From Fragilariopsis cylindrus CCMP1102 (taxonomy: Eukaryota; Bacillariophyta; Bacillariophyceae; Bacillariales; Bacillariaceae), in NCBI GenBank assembly GCA_900095095.1, contig FMBT01000680.1, positions 1-24,947 on the forward strand: 24,947 nt of DNA, written 5' to 3'. Numbering within the stretch: position 1 is the first letter of the stretch; each line of letters opens with the position of its first letter. The notes under the pieces were generated by a model. It made no database searches. It saw only the letters and a list, made by a program, of their open reading frames with translations, and was not told the origin of the DNA. Made by a program: the position numbers and the translations under genes. Positions 1 to 9,719 of the stretch are shown here, in pieces.

Positions 1-1395
1 GCTCTAACGGAAGCGTTGGTTCCGTTTGCGTGATCTAATGCGTTTGACGCTACCGTTGGTTCGTATGTAACCTGTGACGGAGTCGAGAGTGCACAGAAAA
101 GGTGCTCGTTCCCTATATGGTTGTCGCCAATGTTGTTGCAATGTTGTTGTACTTAGAACATTCGTGAATTTGAAATAAGCGGCATATAAGGATTCACTCC
201 GGCGTTGAATTTGTACGGTGGCGTTGAATTTATCGTACGCTGGTGTCGAGCGTTGGAATGGAAGTTTGATTCCGGCATTGTTTCTTTCCCGTGGTAGCAG
301 GTGGAGAAACCACATGTGATTTGTGAGCGAAAAGGTGTTTCGCGTTTTGCCTTATCATGTTAAAAGGTGATCGTAACGATGAGTTGTGCCTGACGGCGTG
401 TGGCGAGCCAACCGTAAATGATAAAAGGTATGAGTGGCTGGCGCGTGCTGATAGTGTTTATAGCCCGTAGTGCCGGCTGTTTTGAAGGTTCGTCGACGTA
501 TGCGTCGAGATCCCTAAAGGCGCGCTTGTGTGCGGTGGTGTTTCCGTTGTTCCTCGTATTGTGGTAGTAAAGTGAAAGTGAAAACTAAAAATGACGTGCC
601 GGTGGCAGTCCTTAAGTGCAATTGGCTGGTTTTTGGTGACGTGAGCGCGGCGTGCGCTGTCACAAAAATTTGGACCGAATCTGTATTGGTTTACTGCTTT
701 TGCATTGTGATTGATGCGAGAGCTGATGGTGTCGTTGCACCTTTGGTTGTCCTCTCGGTGTGTACCGGTGTGAGGATTATGAGACCGGAGGTCGATTCTT
801 GAACCAGACGATGGCAGACCGTTGCTCCGCTGTGGAGTGTGGTGCTATGGCGCTGTCGTTGTTCAAATGTTTGTGTTGTACTGTCTACAACCCACCCAAG
901 TATTGATTTTCGCGTCGTCGTGGCTCTGGTGTCGAGTTTTTTGACGGAAATTGGTGGTTCCATTGATCTGTGTCCTGTTGTGAAGTGTGTGTTGATACTC
1001 TTACTGTTGGTGTAGCCCAAGAAAGCATATACAGTAAGGTTACTTCAGTCGAGTCTTTTCGACGACATAGGTCAAATCTGACAAAGAATGAGAGTGTAAT
1101 AGGTGTATACTATTTCACTCTGCCTCCGCCTTCCTTGCGCGTAGGTTGTACGCGCAGGAGGCGAATTCATCACTGCACTTGCTGGACCTGCGTGTCAAGA
1201 AATTTTTAAAACCATCTCCCCCATAGTTGATAGTACCTTCCGTCGGCCGTCGCCATCAGAATTTTTTTTGTGTTCACATTTTTTTGAACAATTTCATTAT
1301 TCGACATCTTTTCTATTATTGATTTGGATAGCAGCGAAGAAGTACAAGCAGACACAGCCGAGTACATGACATATAAGATATCAGAAAAACCTTGA
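1..1395. other. GT-rich stretch without a convincing gene
   Basis: No reading frame here has a recognisable domain; the longest open frames on either strand are about 100 codons and look random. The top strand is visibly rich in G and T for roughly the first 1.2 kb (38 of the first 60 bases), a strand asymmetry not seen in the other intergenic regions. Short words recur, for example a 12-base direct repeat GGCGTTGAATTT at 201-212 and 220-231. A strong inverted repeat lies at 1122-1162. It could be a decayed transposable element, a long non-coding transcript or the untranslated end of a gene outside the window; I cannot tell which. Confidence 0.5.
1122..1162. repeat. Two-part inverted repeat (hairpin)
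   Basis: TGCGCGTA at 1136-1143 is perfectly complementary to TACGCGCA at 1149-1156 around a five-base loop. Outside it GCCTCC (1122-1127) pairs with GGAGGC (1157-1162), leaving an eight-base bulge on the left arm. The structure is GC-rich and sits about 230 bases upstream of the EF-hand gene. Its role is unknown; it may be the end of the GT-rich segment or a structured RNA element. Confidence 0.6.
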
Positions 1396-3012
1396 ATGAT
1401 GTATACGAGCGTCGTAGGAATGCGAACAGCAACGATAACGAATCGACTATTCTTACACCAACGCCACAATGGTACATTCCGAGTAGTGACGACGTTTGAG
1501 TCGATGACTTCAAAAGTGAAACGTCGTCGGTGTATTATGTCAACAACAATCTGCAGCCAACAACGGTATTTTTCCGATATCGCCGCTGGTGCTAGCACTA
1601 CCTCTGGCACTGGCACTGGCACGAAGACGCCTTTTGACGATTCACTTGTTTCGAACTATAAATCGATTCCAACCGCACTAGAAGTTGCACGGGTAGGCGG
1701 CGTTTGGGCGCTGACATCGGCTAAACGTGACAAACTAGGAGAACTCAAGGCAGCATTAACTGAAGGACAAGAGACGTTGGATGATGTAGCCACTGAGGAA
1801 GAATTATTGGATCTATATTTTGCTGATGGTTTGAACTTAATAGCCAAAGTAACGGATACTGCATCTGACACAAAACACACAGAATTTTACCAAATTCATG
1901 ATAACGGTACGATTCTAAACGAATTTTCTACTTGGCTTGATAATCAACTTGATCCATCTCTTCCCGACACTGTTAGCAAATCAGTATTAGAATCCAAGTT
2001 GGAAGTTGCTTCTGCAAAAATCGATAACCTACTCGAACGGCTTCCTACCGATCAATGTTTAGTATCTGTTCGGGACTATCTAGATCCAGCCGTCGTGGAC
2101 CGTGAAGATAAACAAAATAATATTTCAAGTAGTCTTGACAGCAACGATACATTCAACATGGATACAACTTCCTTTCAGGATGCAGTGAGTCATTTCAGAC
2201 TACTGCTCGCGAAATCAGCTATCAATCAAGTCTTGAAGTCGTGGAAGACCTTAACTACTGTATCGGATGCGGACCTCGATCGTGCGGCAGTAGAAGGAAT
2301 TGCCTTAAAATCGGATTTAGACACCTTGTCACTTTCTAAGGTCTTCGCGTTCGTACAGAAAAATATCTCTGGTAACTGTTCTGATCGACTTACCGCTGCA
2401 TGGAATCTCCTGGACCGAGACGGGGACGGATCTTTGGACCAGGAGGAGATGAATGAGGTAGTTCATCTTTGTGTCCGTATCGAACAAGAGGCTTCACAGG
2501 CACTTTTCAAAGAGGCTCTTGATATAGTTCCAGTTCGTGCTCCTTTGTCAGCGATCGGAAGTGATGATCAACCTTCAGCTCCTCAAGGGTGGAGACAACG
2601 TAGAATAGAGAAAATTGCCAAAAAAAATTTAATTCAGATGTTTCAACAATCTTGTAAGAAACATTTTGAGGTCGAAGTAGAGATCAACCATAGACTTCGA
2701 TGTATTTATAGCTGGGCAAACAAGGCAGATCAAGACAACAAAATGAAATCTGTTCTTGTGGATGACCATGGTTGGAGTGGGCGAAAACGATACGTAGAAC
2801 TATCTCCCAAGATTTCGGAGTCTGAATTTCGTGAAGTCCAAGAGATTCACTTTACTCATTTGAATAGGATAGGAAGTGAAACCATAACGAGCTTTCGTGA
2901 AAACTTGTGGGTGCTGCAGGGAAAAGGACGAGAACGAAAGGAACTACTTCGAAATAGTGCACTGTTCCTATCGGCGGTGAGCCTTATAGACTTCGTAATA
3001 CTTATGTTATAA
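1396..3012 (+). CDS. EF-hand protein, probably mitochondrial, C-terminal membrane anchor
   Basis: A single uninterrupted frame of 538 codons. A TGA immediately precedes the first ATG, so the start is 1396 or one of the later in-frame Met codons. The first 65 residues are rich in Arg, Ser and Thr and poor in acid, and contain RYFS, which looks like a mitochondrial presequence. Residues about 339-352 carry one canonical EF-hand loop (DRDGDGSLDQEE), predicting calcium binding. The following region is basic and contains a WSGRKRYVELSP segment. The last 20 residues are hydrophobic and could be a tail anchor. The middle (residues 100-330) is helical and acidic with no family I recognise. LETM1-like proteins also combine EF-hands with the inner membrane, but I do not see the LETM1 core, so I leave it unnamed. 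It converges on the TFIIB-like gene. Confidence 0.75.
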   Translation: MMYTSVVGMRTATITNRLFLHQRHNGTFRVVTTFESMTSKVKRRRCIMSTTICSQQRYFSDIAAGASTTSGTGTGTKTPFDDSLVSNYKSIPTALEVARVGGVWALTSAKRDKLGELKAALTEGQETLDDVATEEELLDLYFADGLNLIAKVTDTASDTKHTEFYQIHDNGTILNEFSTWLDNQLDPSLPDTVSKSVLESKLEVASAKIDNLLERLPTDQCLVSVRDYLDPAVVDREDKQNNISSSLDSNDTFNMDTTSFQDAVSHFRLLLAKSAINQVLKSWKTLTTVSDADLDRAAVEGIALKSDLDTLSLSKVFAFVQKNISGNCSDRLTAAWNLLDRDGDGSLDQEEMNEVVHLCVRIEQEASQALFKEALDIVPVRAPLSAIGSDDQPSAPQGWRQRRIEKIAKKNLIQMFQQSCKKHFEVEVEINHRLRCIYSWANKADQDNKMKSVLVDDHGWSGRKRYVELSPKISESEFREVQEIHFTHLNRIGSETITSFRENLWVLQGKGRERKELLRNSALFLSAVSLIDFVILML

Positions 3013-3652
3013 GAACAAGATTTTCTTCAATCAATTATTATTATTGAAAGAAGTAAAAGATAACAAATAATTCTGTATAGTAGATAGTAGAGCACTTTAA
3101 TACTGAACATCAGCTAGAAATAAAATAATGGTACTGTCTCTGTGATAGATTAGAATGATCCATCTAATTCTTTTTGTTATATCTGTAGAAGTGAAGAAGT
3201 AGTACTGTATGTACTCATGTTGTCATGATTCTAATATTTGTTTGTCAAAACAACTGATTGGTTTAAACTTTCGTCTTGCAAACACAACATAAAAGCAAAA
3301 GCAAACAAGTTAATGGACTGTGCAATTAATGATTAGAAAGATAAAGAGTCTATTGTCATTTCAGATGGAAGTCATAATGTTCCAACATACATTGTGTCGT
3401 CTAGCTAGGATGAGTGTATAATTCTTCATCTGGCAATCGATGTCTATCCTTAAAGCAATTCGAAATGCGAAACCACGCCCCTTGCGCTGAATACTATCTC
3501 CTATATATATTCAATATCCTTGATTTTTTCGATTGAGATTACTGGTCCTACTGTAGCAAGAATTAAAATTAAAAAGTTAAAATTAAATGGCATTTGAATA
3601 TACAACTATAATGACATTGGTTCTATGACTATGGTACACTAGATCTGGATTT
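3013..3652. other. Convergent intergenic region, 3' ends of two genes
   Basis: About 640 AT-rich bases between the stops of the EF-hand gene and the TFIIB-like gene. It presumably holds both 3' untranslated regions. No coding frame, RNA gene or repeat of note was seen. Confidence 0.5.
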
Positions 3653-5797
3653 TCATTTGCTGCTCATCAATGTACCAGATGTAGAAATATGTGCAAGCAA
3701 AATCGTAGCAAGTGGAGTGTGGCGAAGCGAGGAACCCGATTCATTGACACATTCGCTTTTCAAAATCTCCTCCCCGGAAACAGCACCTCTCAATACATTC
3801 AACAGACATTCCCTTCTAGAATGCATATCAGTTTTGTAAAGTTTCGAAACCATATTCTTTGATACACCACACGATTGTTCTATTTCAAGCAACGAACGAG
3901 ACCATGGCATCTGCTCAGCCCATGCATCCCACATTCTTCTCATATTATATTCAAGTTTTTCTTGTTGATTCTCAACAACAGCATCATGTGTAAAGACGTC
4001 GAAAAGTGCCTTGTCCTTCTCCTCCTCCTCCTCCTTATCCTCGTCGTCGTCATCATCATCTGAATCTTTTGTTGGGTCTTCTTGTGCATGGTCTAAATGC
4101 TCTATTTTTCCCTTCAATTTTCCTGTTGATTTTATGTTTATATTGTTTTGTGTAGTTGCTGACCCAGATTGAGATGTTGTCTTAGACTTACCATCATTTT
4201 TCATATGGACTTGTTTTGCTACTTTTTGCATGACCGCTCCAGCTGTGCACACAAAGTATGCAACTGCAGCACACATAGTAGACATTTTTGTACCGCTGTT
4301 ACGACCAAGCTGCATCTGCTCATTTCTACAATGCACAAGCAAAACGCGAATGGAAGCTTCGGCCACAGGTGGTAGTTGTAAGTTTCGAATGAAATGATCC
4401 GCGAAATTTGAAGTAGAGATACTGTCATAATTATTGGTTGAAGACTGAGAATCACCTGTAGCATCGTTACCAATCGGTACTCTTGCGTATTCTGGAAAAT
4501 ATACCTTAATTTCATTCATAGCACAAGAGCAGTGCTTCGGTTTGATCAATACAGTTTCTTTAGTGTATTCTAACTTAGGATGAAAGCAGTTGCATATTTC
4601 AACCATAGTTCTGGTCCATCCAAGATTCCTCGTAGTCAGAAAAAGAATGGCTGCACCCAAGGAGCTGATCTGCTTTACCTTGTTATATTCCCTCAGTCTG
4701 ACGGTAGCAGCCTTCCGTTCCTCTTTACTTTCGTTCTTATTTTCCTTTGAGAGACGACTAGACACCCCTTTCACAGAATAACCATCTCTTCTAGTAATAT
4801 AGCGCACGAGGCGATGAATGGCTTCATCTATGACTCGACTTGGAATATTAATCTTTCTGGCAGCTGATGTTATCAAAGTGTAGGAATAGTACAGATCTCG
4901 AGATGCGGTTTTTAATTTACTATCCATTTGAGAGAGCACGTCCTCACGATTTTCGCCCATTTCTGAATAATTCTTTCCCCCAAATGAGTCTTGAGATGTA
5001 CCATGCAACATTATAGCTCTATCGAGAGACCATTTGTCTGCGTATATTGCTGCCTGTAACCTATGAGCATCTTCTTCTTCTTGTACAACAATCATATCGA
5101 ATTCAGGCCGAACTGAAGAGTTAAAATCTGTATCTGCGATATTATTTGCATTTGTTCCACCTTCTTTCTTCAATCGCACCCTTCTATCAAGCTGGGCATC
5201 ATGAAGGGCCCTTTTATGGGCCTTACCCATCAGATGGTCAAGTTTTTTGTTGGTAGACTTAAGCTGTTTTCGAATTAGGGCCATTTTGTACCCTCCCGCA
5301 TTATCTCCGAAGGCACTTTTTGAAAGTATTGTCGGTTGCAGACCACCAACGTATTTGGTTTCATCGACCGGAACAAGTCCACTACGTGACTTGGACGGCA
5401 ATCCTTTTATTATGTCTTCTGCGTCATTAAAATCCTTCCATTCTGGTCGATCGTCCATCATACGGCTTTCGGCTACAACACCACAATTAGTACAAATCTT
5501 ATCCCCTTGCGACCAGTCGGTTACCATAGCTGTAGAGTGACAGCTACGACATGTTTCCTCATCTTCGTCTATCGTCGGACATCCTCTCCCGTGGCAATTA
5601 TTTCTTTCATTGGCGTTAAATACGACAGGTATGGATTCAGGTCCATTCAAACAAGGTGCACTGATTGGTGGGTTGTGTGGTAGCTTCCTGGTTACAACAT
5701 TCTTTGAATTTTGTCTACTACTTTTATTATTATTAATATTAATATTATTATTATTTGATATTGTGGGACTCCAGGGTACCATCGTTATGCTGTTCAA
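3653..5797 (-). CDS. TFIIB-like RNA polymerase II initiation factor, enlarged
   Basis: A 714-codon intronless frame. An Asn-rich low-complexity leader (residues 15-30) precedes a zinc ribbon with Cys83, Cys86, Cys102 and Cys105 (CRSC ... CTNC). A B-reader-like segment follows (DDRPEWKDF), as in TFIIB, where it enters the polymerase active-site cleft. Two cyclin-like repeats come next: the first around residues 300-440 (SRVIDEAIHRLV; GAAILFLTTR), the second from about 480 to 700, ending in a helix-turn-helix-like LLEIEQSCGVSKNMVSKLYK. TFIIB is normally about 310-350 residues. The extra length lies in a linker rich in charged residues (about 160-290) and an acidic insert near 577-592, where roughly 20 consecutive residues are mostly Asp or Glu, inside the second repeat. 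It should recruit polymerase II to TBP-bound promoters. Being so enlarged it may be a divergent paralogue rather than the main TFIIB. I saw no C-terminal Brf1 domain. Confidence 0.85.
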   Translation of the reverse strand: MNSITMVPWSPTISNNNNININNNKSSRQNSKNVVTRKLPHNPPISAPCLNGPESIPVVFNANERNNCHGRGCPTIDEDEETCRSCHSTAMVTDWSQGDKICTNCGVVAESRMMDDRPEWKDFNDAEDIIKGLPSKSRSGLVPVDETKYVGGLQPTILSKSAFGDNAGGYKMALIRKQLKSTNKKLDHLMGKAHKRALHDAQLDRRVRLKKEGGTNANNIADTDFNSSVRPEFDMIVVQEEEDAHRLQAAIYADKWSLDRAIMLHGTSQDSFGGKNYSEMGENREDVLSQMDSKLKTASRDLYYSYTLITSAARKINIPSRVIDEAIHRLVRYITRRDGYSVKGVSSRLSKENKNESKEERKAATVRLREYNKVKQISSLGAAILFLTTRNLGWTRTMVEICNCFHPKLEYTKETVLIKPKHCSCAMNEIKVYFPEYARVPIGNDATGDSQSSTNNYDSISTSNFADHFIRNLQLPPVAEASIRVLLVHCRNEQMQLGRNSGTKMSTMCAAVAYFVCTAGAVMQKVAKQVHMKNDGKSKTTSQSGSATTQNNINIKSTGKLKGKIEHLDHAQEDPTKDSDDDDDDEDKEEEEEKDKALFDVFTHDAVVENQQEKLEYNMRRMWDAWAEQMPWSRSLLEIEQSCGVSKNMVSKLYKTDMHSRRECLLNVLRGAVSGEEILKSECVNESGSSLRHTPLATILLAHISTSGTLMSSK

Positions 5798-7324
5798 ATA
5801 CCAGATGGTACTACAGCTAGCTCTAACTAGTAGTAATCGATAAAATCATTCACTAATTTTCTTGAACTTGTACCTTAGAGCCGATGAAAACAGGAACTCT
5901 TGATGGTATTAGTACAATAATGTAGTATTGTTGAAAAGTACAAAACAATATTTTTTTTTTCAAATAACTCTCCAAAAAACTTGAGTAAATTAGCACTTTT
6001 TAAGCCACGTTAACGACGGTATCATGTAGGTATGCACTCTTTTGACCTCGCTCTTTCGATTGACTGGCTCCTATTACTCCCACTATTTTTATCTGCGCGC
6101 GATACATGTATTAATTAATATAGTGGAGGTACAAAATACAGTAGCATTACTGCAGCAAAGAGCTGAAGCAAAGAATGGGAACAGACAAGAACAATACTTT
6201 CCTTCTGTGTGAGTGCAATGCATATTGTAGTAGTAGTTTTCTTTTCCTTCTTTTTTTCTCTCATAATTTTATTGTCAACAATTGATCATGCTCAACTATT
6301 AGGGGTCAGCGGTCAGCGTGTTGGCCGGCCATGGGGGGATGCGCATAAGAAGAATCAATGTACTATTTTTGTGAAAAGGTAGATTTTAGCCCTATGTATG
6401 ACTAACAGCTTCAATTAAAAAAATTGTCTACTGTTCATCAATTCTTGAAAAGTGTTTATAAATCACATTTGAAAAACTGATGAATGAATATTCATTGTTA
6501 TTAGTACTGGTGCAGGTTTTATTAGATTCAGAACCGGGGTTTCAGAGCAGCAGTACGGCTATGTTGAGGGCAGCACAATTAGCAATCATTCACAAACCAA
6601 ACTGAATGTGTCTATTTCTGTTATGTTCCTGTTGTCAATAATGCTGCTACAATTTGCCCTTTATTCGACTAAGTTCCCCTCATAATTTTTTTTGATCCAA
6701 GTAGTCAAAACGAGTCGGTTATGTTGTTTCACTTTTTCACTTAGTGGGTGAGAAAATCAAAATAAAACCAGAAACAACTAAAAACACCAGTAGAACGTGT
6801 AGAAACCTGGGCGAAATCCTGTGCTAAAAATATATAGTTACGGTACTTAACACTATTTTCAAATATATTTATTTTTAGAATACGAAACTCCCTCTCTCTC
6901 TCATTTTCTCTCTCTCTTTCTCTCTCTCTCTACTTAAGTACTTTTTCACGCAATGAACTTAGACGCCCCCTCGCGCCAGCAACAATCTTATTTTTAGCCA
7001 GTCCTGCCAAAACACATGATCTTGTGATCGATTCGAGTCGTGTCGCGTCTGTCCATGTCTATCTTGAATCTCCTATGAGGACGCGCTCCATTGAAAATTC
7101 AAAAGTCTCAACAGCCATCAGCCATCTTTAAATTGACATAAATCTGCTTGTTTTGTGGCTGAATTCAATTTGCTGAAGGTAACATCAATATTCTTCAAAA
7201 TTCTTCCCCGAAGTTGACGAAAACAAAATACAAAAACAAAATAAACAATTGTATCAGATATATTGTATTCCGTCGCAATTGGTAGGAAATCATCATCCTT
7301 CTCTCGACTAACCGATATACAATA
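5798..7324. other. Divergent intergenic region between TFIIB-like and helicase genes
   Basis: About 1.5 kb of AT-rich DNA with no frame longer than about 60 codons. It must contain the promoters of both flanking genes. Visible structure is limited to a CT microsatellite (6888-6931) and a GGCCGGCC palindrome near 6325. No RNA gene was recognised. Confidence 0.5.
6888..6931. repeat. CT dinucleotide microsatellite
   Basis: A nearly pure pyrimidine tract of CT repeats, interrupted twice by short T runs, about 400 bases upstream of the helicase start. Such tracts are common and length-variable in eukaryotic promoters; no function can be read from it. Confidence 0.85.
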
Positions 7325-9380
7325 ATGGTGCGAAAAATGACGAGTTACTGCTCAAGAATTACTCTATCCAAAGCAATCCCATCCCTACTTTCTGTACTGA
7401 CGGTGCTTCTCATTTGTGAGAAGGTTAATGGATTCGCAATAACACCGAAGCAAAGATCACTCAACAGACCATGCGACACTATTCGGATCATGTCATCTTC
7501 ATCATCATCATTTTCGGTTCTACATATGTCAAAATTCGATAGACGCGACGGCGACTACGACGACGATGATGAGGAGTGGATTCGACCGACGAAAGGATCG
7601 TCGAGAGACCAGTCACGTTATTCTAATAGTAGGACTGGTGATAGAAATAAAGAAAGAAATAGCAACTATAATCCTAATTATAAGAATAATAATAATCAAC
7701 GACGACAACAGGTTGGGGCACTACAGGATGGCGATGTGGCAGAAATTACAGAGACTAATGCTCATTTTTTCAGTAAAAATCCTTGAACGAACCATCATTC
7801 CATCAGTTTTTCTCAGATACAGAAATTGCAATAGATTCAGACAATAATGACAAAAGCAGTACAAGTAATCAAGAGTTGCATCAGTTACTTTGTCAAGGTG
7901 CAGGAATAACGAGGCCTTCTCGTATACAATCTCTTGCGTGGCCCCAAATTTTAAGTGGGAATCACACAATCGTAGCCGACCAAACCGGCTCTGGTAAAAC
8001 AGGTGCCTACCTGGTTCCTTGCTTGCTACGATCTTTGCAGACACCATCAATCAAGCAAAATGGCGCTCCTAAGGTTCTCATTCTAGCTCCAACAGCAGAA
8101 TTGGCAGATCAGATACGAGCTGTTTGCTTAAAAATTTCTCAAAATGGTACACCCTTCAACACAATGGTCGTCACGGCTAACGGAAAGTTTACAACATCTA
8201 TTCGTGACCAAATACGAATGATTCAGCGGACACAGGTGGATGTTTTGATCAGTACACCGGGACGTGTTTCTACAATTCTACGCACACGCAATTCCGGTCT
8301 CGATTTATCTAACCTACAATCTATTGTGTTAGACGAGGTTGATATTTTAATGGTCGATGAAACCTTTGGACCGCAACTAAGGACCGTTGGGGCTGCTGCA
8401 CCACTTTAGGGAAAACGCAATTCATATTTGTAACTGCAACACTTCCAGATTCAGTCGTTGAGACTATTGAAACTGAATTTCCGGGTGTGGTCAAAATCAA
8501 AGGACCTGGTCTACATAGACTAGCTCCGTCGTTGCAAGAGCATTTGGTGGACGTTTCAGTCCCAGCGGACCAGAATCGGAACGAAGAGCTTTGTTTTGAT
8601 GTCAAAGCTAAGCAATTATTGAAGGCTCTGCGACAGAACCGTTGCCGAAGAACACTTATCTTTTGTAATACAGTCGAATCTTGTCGTACCGTGGAAAATT
8701 TATTGAATCGAAAGGATCGACATAATCGCGTCTTCGAGGTATTGTCATACCATAGTGCTATGAAACCAGAATCACGGAATGCAAATTTAAGCTTATTCGC
8801 TAATGGCAAGAAAAATAACAGCTACGAAGAAGTTGATTATGTTCTAATCTGGTAAGTGCTGTAATTGGATATTTGCATACCCCCATACAAAAGTATAGAA
8901 TTGCATATTTGACTAACCTCTACTTTATTTCTTGATTCGATATCTCACGTCCTTACTTATTTATGTAATATTTCATATCTCCTGTTATGGTTATGCTTTA
9001 ATCTGGATGTGTTCTCACAAAAAAAAATGCTCATCCTTAGCACGGACCGAGCAGCACGTGGAGTAGACTTTGATGCAGCTCCAGTAGATCATGTTGTGGT
9101 GTTTGATTTTCCAAAAGATCCCGCGGAATATATTCGAAGAGTTGGCAGAAGTGCTCGAGCAGGAAGGAAAGGTACGAGTACGGTATTTGCATATGGTTGG
9201 CAACTCCCCATTGCAAGAAGCGTAATGGGTAATAAGTTGGGTAGCTACTCTGTATCAGCCAATGGCAACGATATGGCAGACAATGAAAGTGACTACGAGC
9301 CTCGTTTTAATCGAAGGACAAAGAAGAGGAAGGACGTTATGATGAAGGAAAAAATTGAGAATGGAAGTCTCTGGGAATAG
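7325..9380 (+). CDS. Plastid-targeted DEAD-box (DEVD) RNA helicase, RH50/RH39-like
   Basis: Two exons, 7325-8851 and 9041-9380, joined by a 189-base GT-AG intron; the join makes Cys from TG|C and restores motif V ([14 protein letters not shown]). The N-terminus is a signal peptide (hydrophobic residues about 14-36) followed at the cleavage site by FAIT, so the protein should enter the plastid. Helicase motifs in order: Q motif (RPSRIQ), I (ADQTGSGKT), Ia (PTAELA), Ib (TPGR), II (DEVD), III (TAT), IV (LIFCN), V, and VI ([13 protein letters not shown]). The PTAELA, DEVD and RRVGR variants fit, as I recall them, the plant plastid RH50/RH39 group, which acts in plastid rRNA maturation. The frame breaks twice: near the A5 run at 7775-7779 and near the T3 run at 8405-8407. 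One added base at each gives 622 residues ([25 protein letters not shown]). The breaks are probably assembly errors; a decayed gene is less likely because all motifs are intact. Confidence 0.87.
8852..9040 (+). other. Intron of the plastid helicase gene
   Basis: Begins GTAAGT and ends CTTAG; phase 2. Removing it joins motif V of the helicase exactly, and reading through it gives a stop at once. This makes it one of the best supported introns in the window and shows normal spliceosomal signals in this genome. Confidence 0.92.
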
Positions 9381-9719
9381 TACTCTCAACCTCATAAGTA
9401 GCATCTCTAAGGTTAAATAGTAGTTATATACACTAAAAATAATTTTAAATACTATATTTTTATACCCTTCTACCTAGAGTAGTACCGTATATTATCACCC
9501 CTGAATTGTAGTCAATACCCTTCTACCCCGATGGGTCCACCAACCTCCCCCAAATAAACAGAGCCATTCGCCATCGTACGACTACTGTAGTAGATTAAAT
9601 TTTGGAAAACGAGAAAAAGTTTATCTGTTTTATCTGAAAATACAACCTAAACAACTACTTCAAGTACTCTCATACTGTAGTAGAAAGCAATAATGTTGTA
9701 CTAAAGTGCTAGTTCAAAG
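9381..9719. other. Intergenic region with a 13-base direct repeat
   Basis: About 340 bases between two genes on the same strand. ATACCCTTCTACC occurs at 9462-9474 and again at 9515-9527. The segment should contain the helicase 3' end and the promoter of the methyltransferase gene. The repeat could be a protein-binding site or chance. Confidence 0.5.

Noticed and set aside
7712..7816. An intron explaining the first helicase frame break (TTTTTTCAG looks like an acceptor at 7773)
   Set aside because: Resuming at 7774 in the needed frame gives an immediate TAA, and acceptors at 7806 or 7816 would remove residues that read well as helicase sequence. No good GTAAGT-type donor is present upstream.
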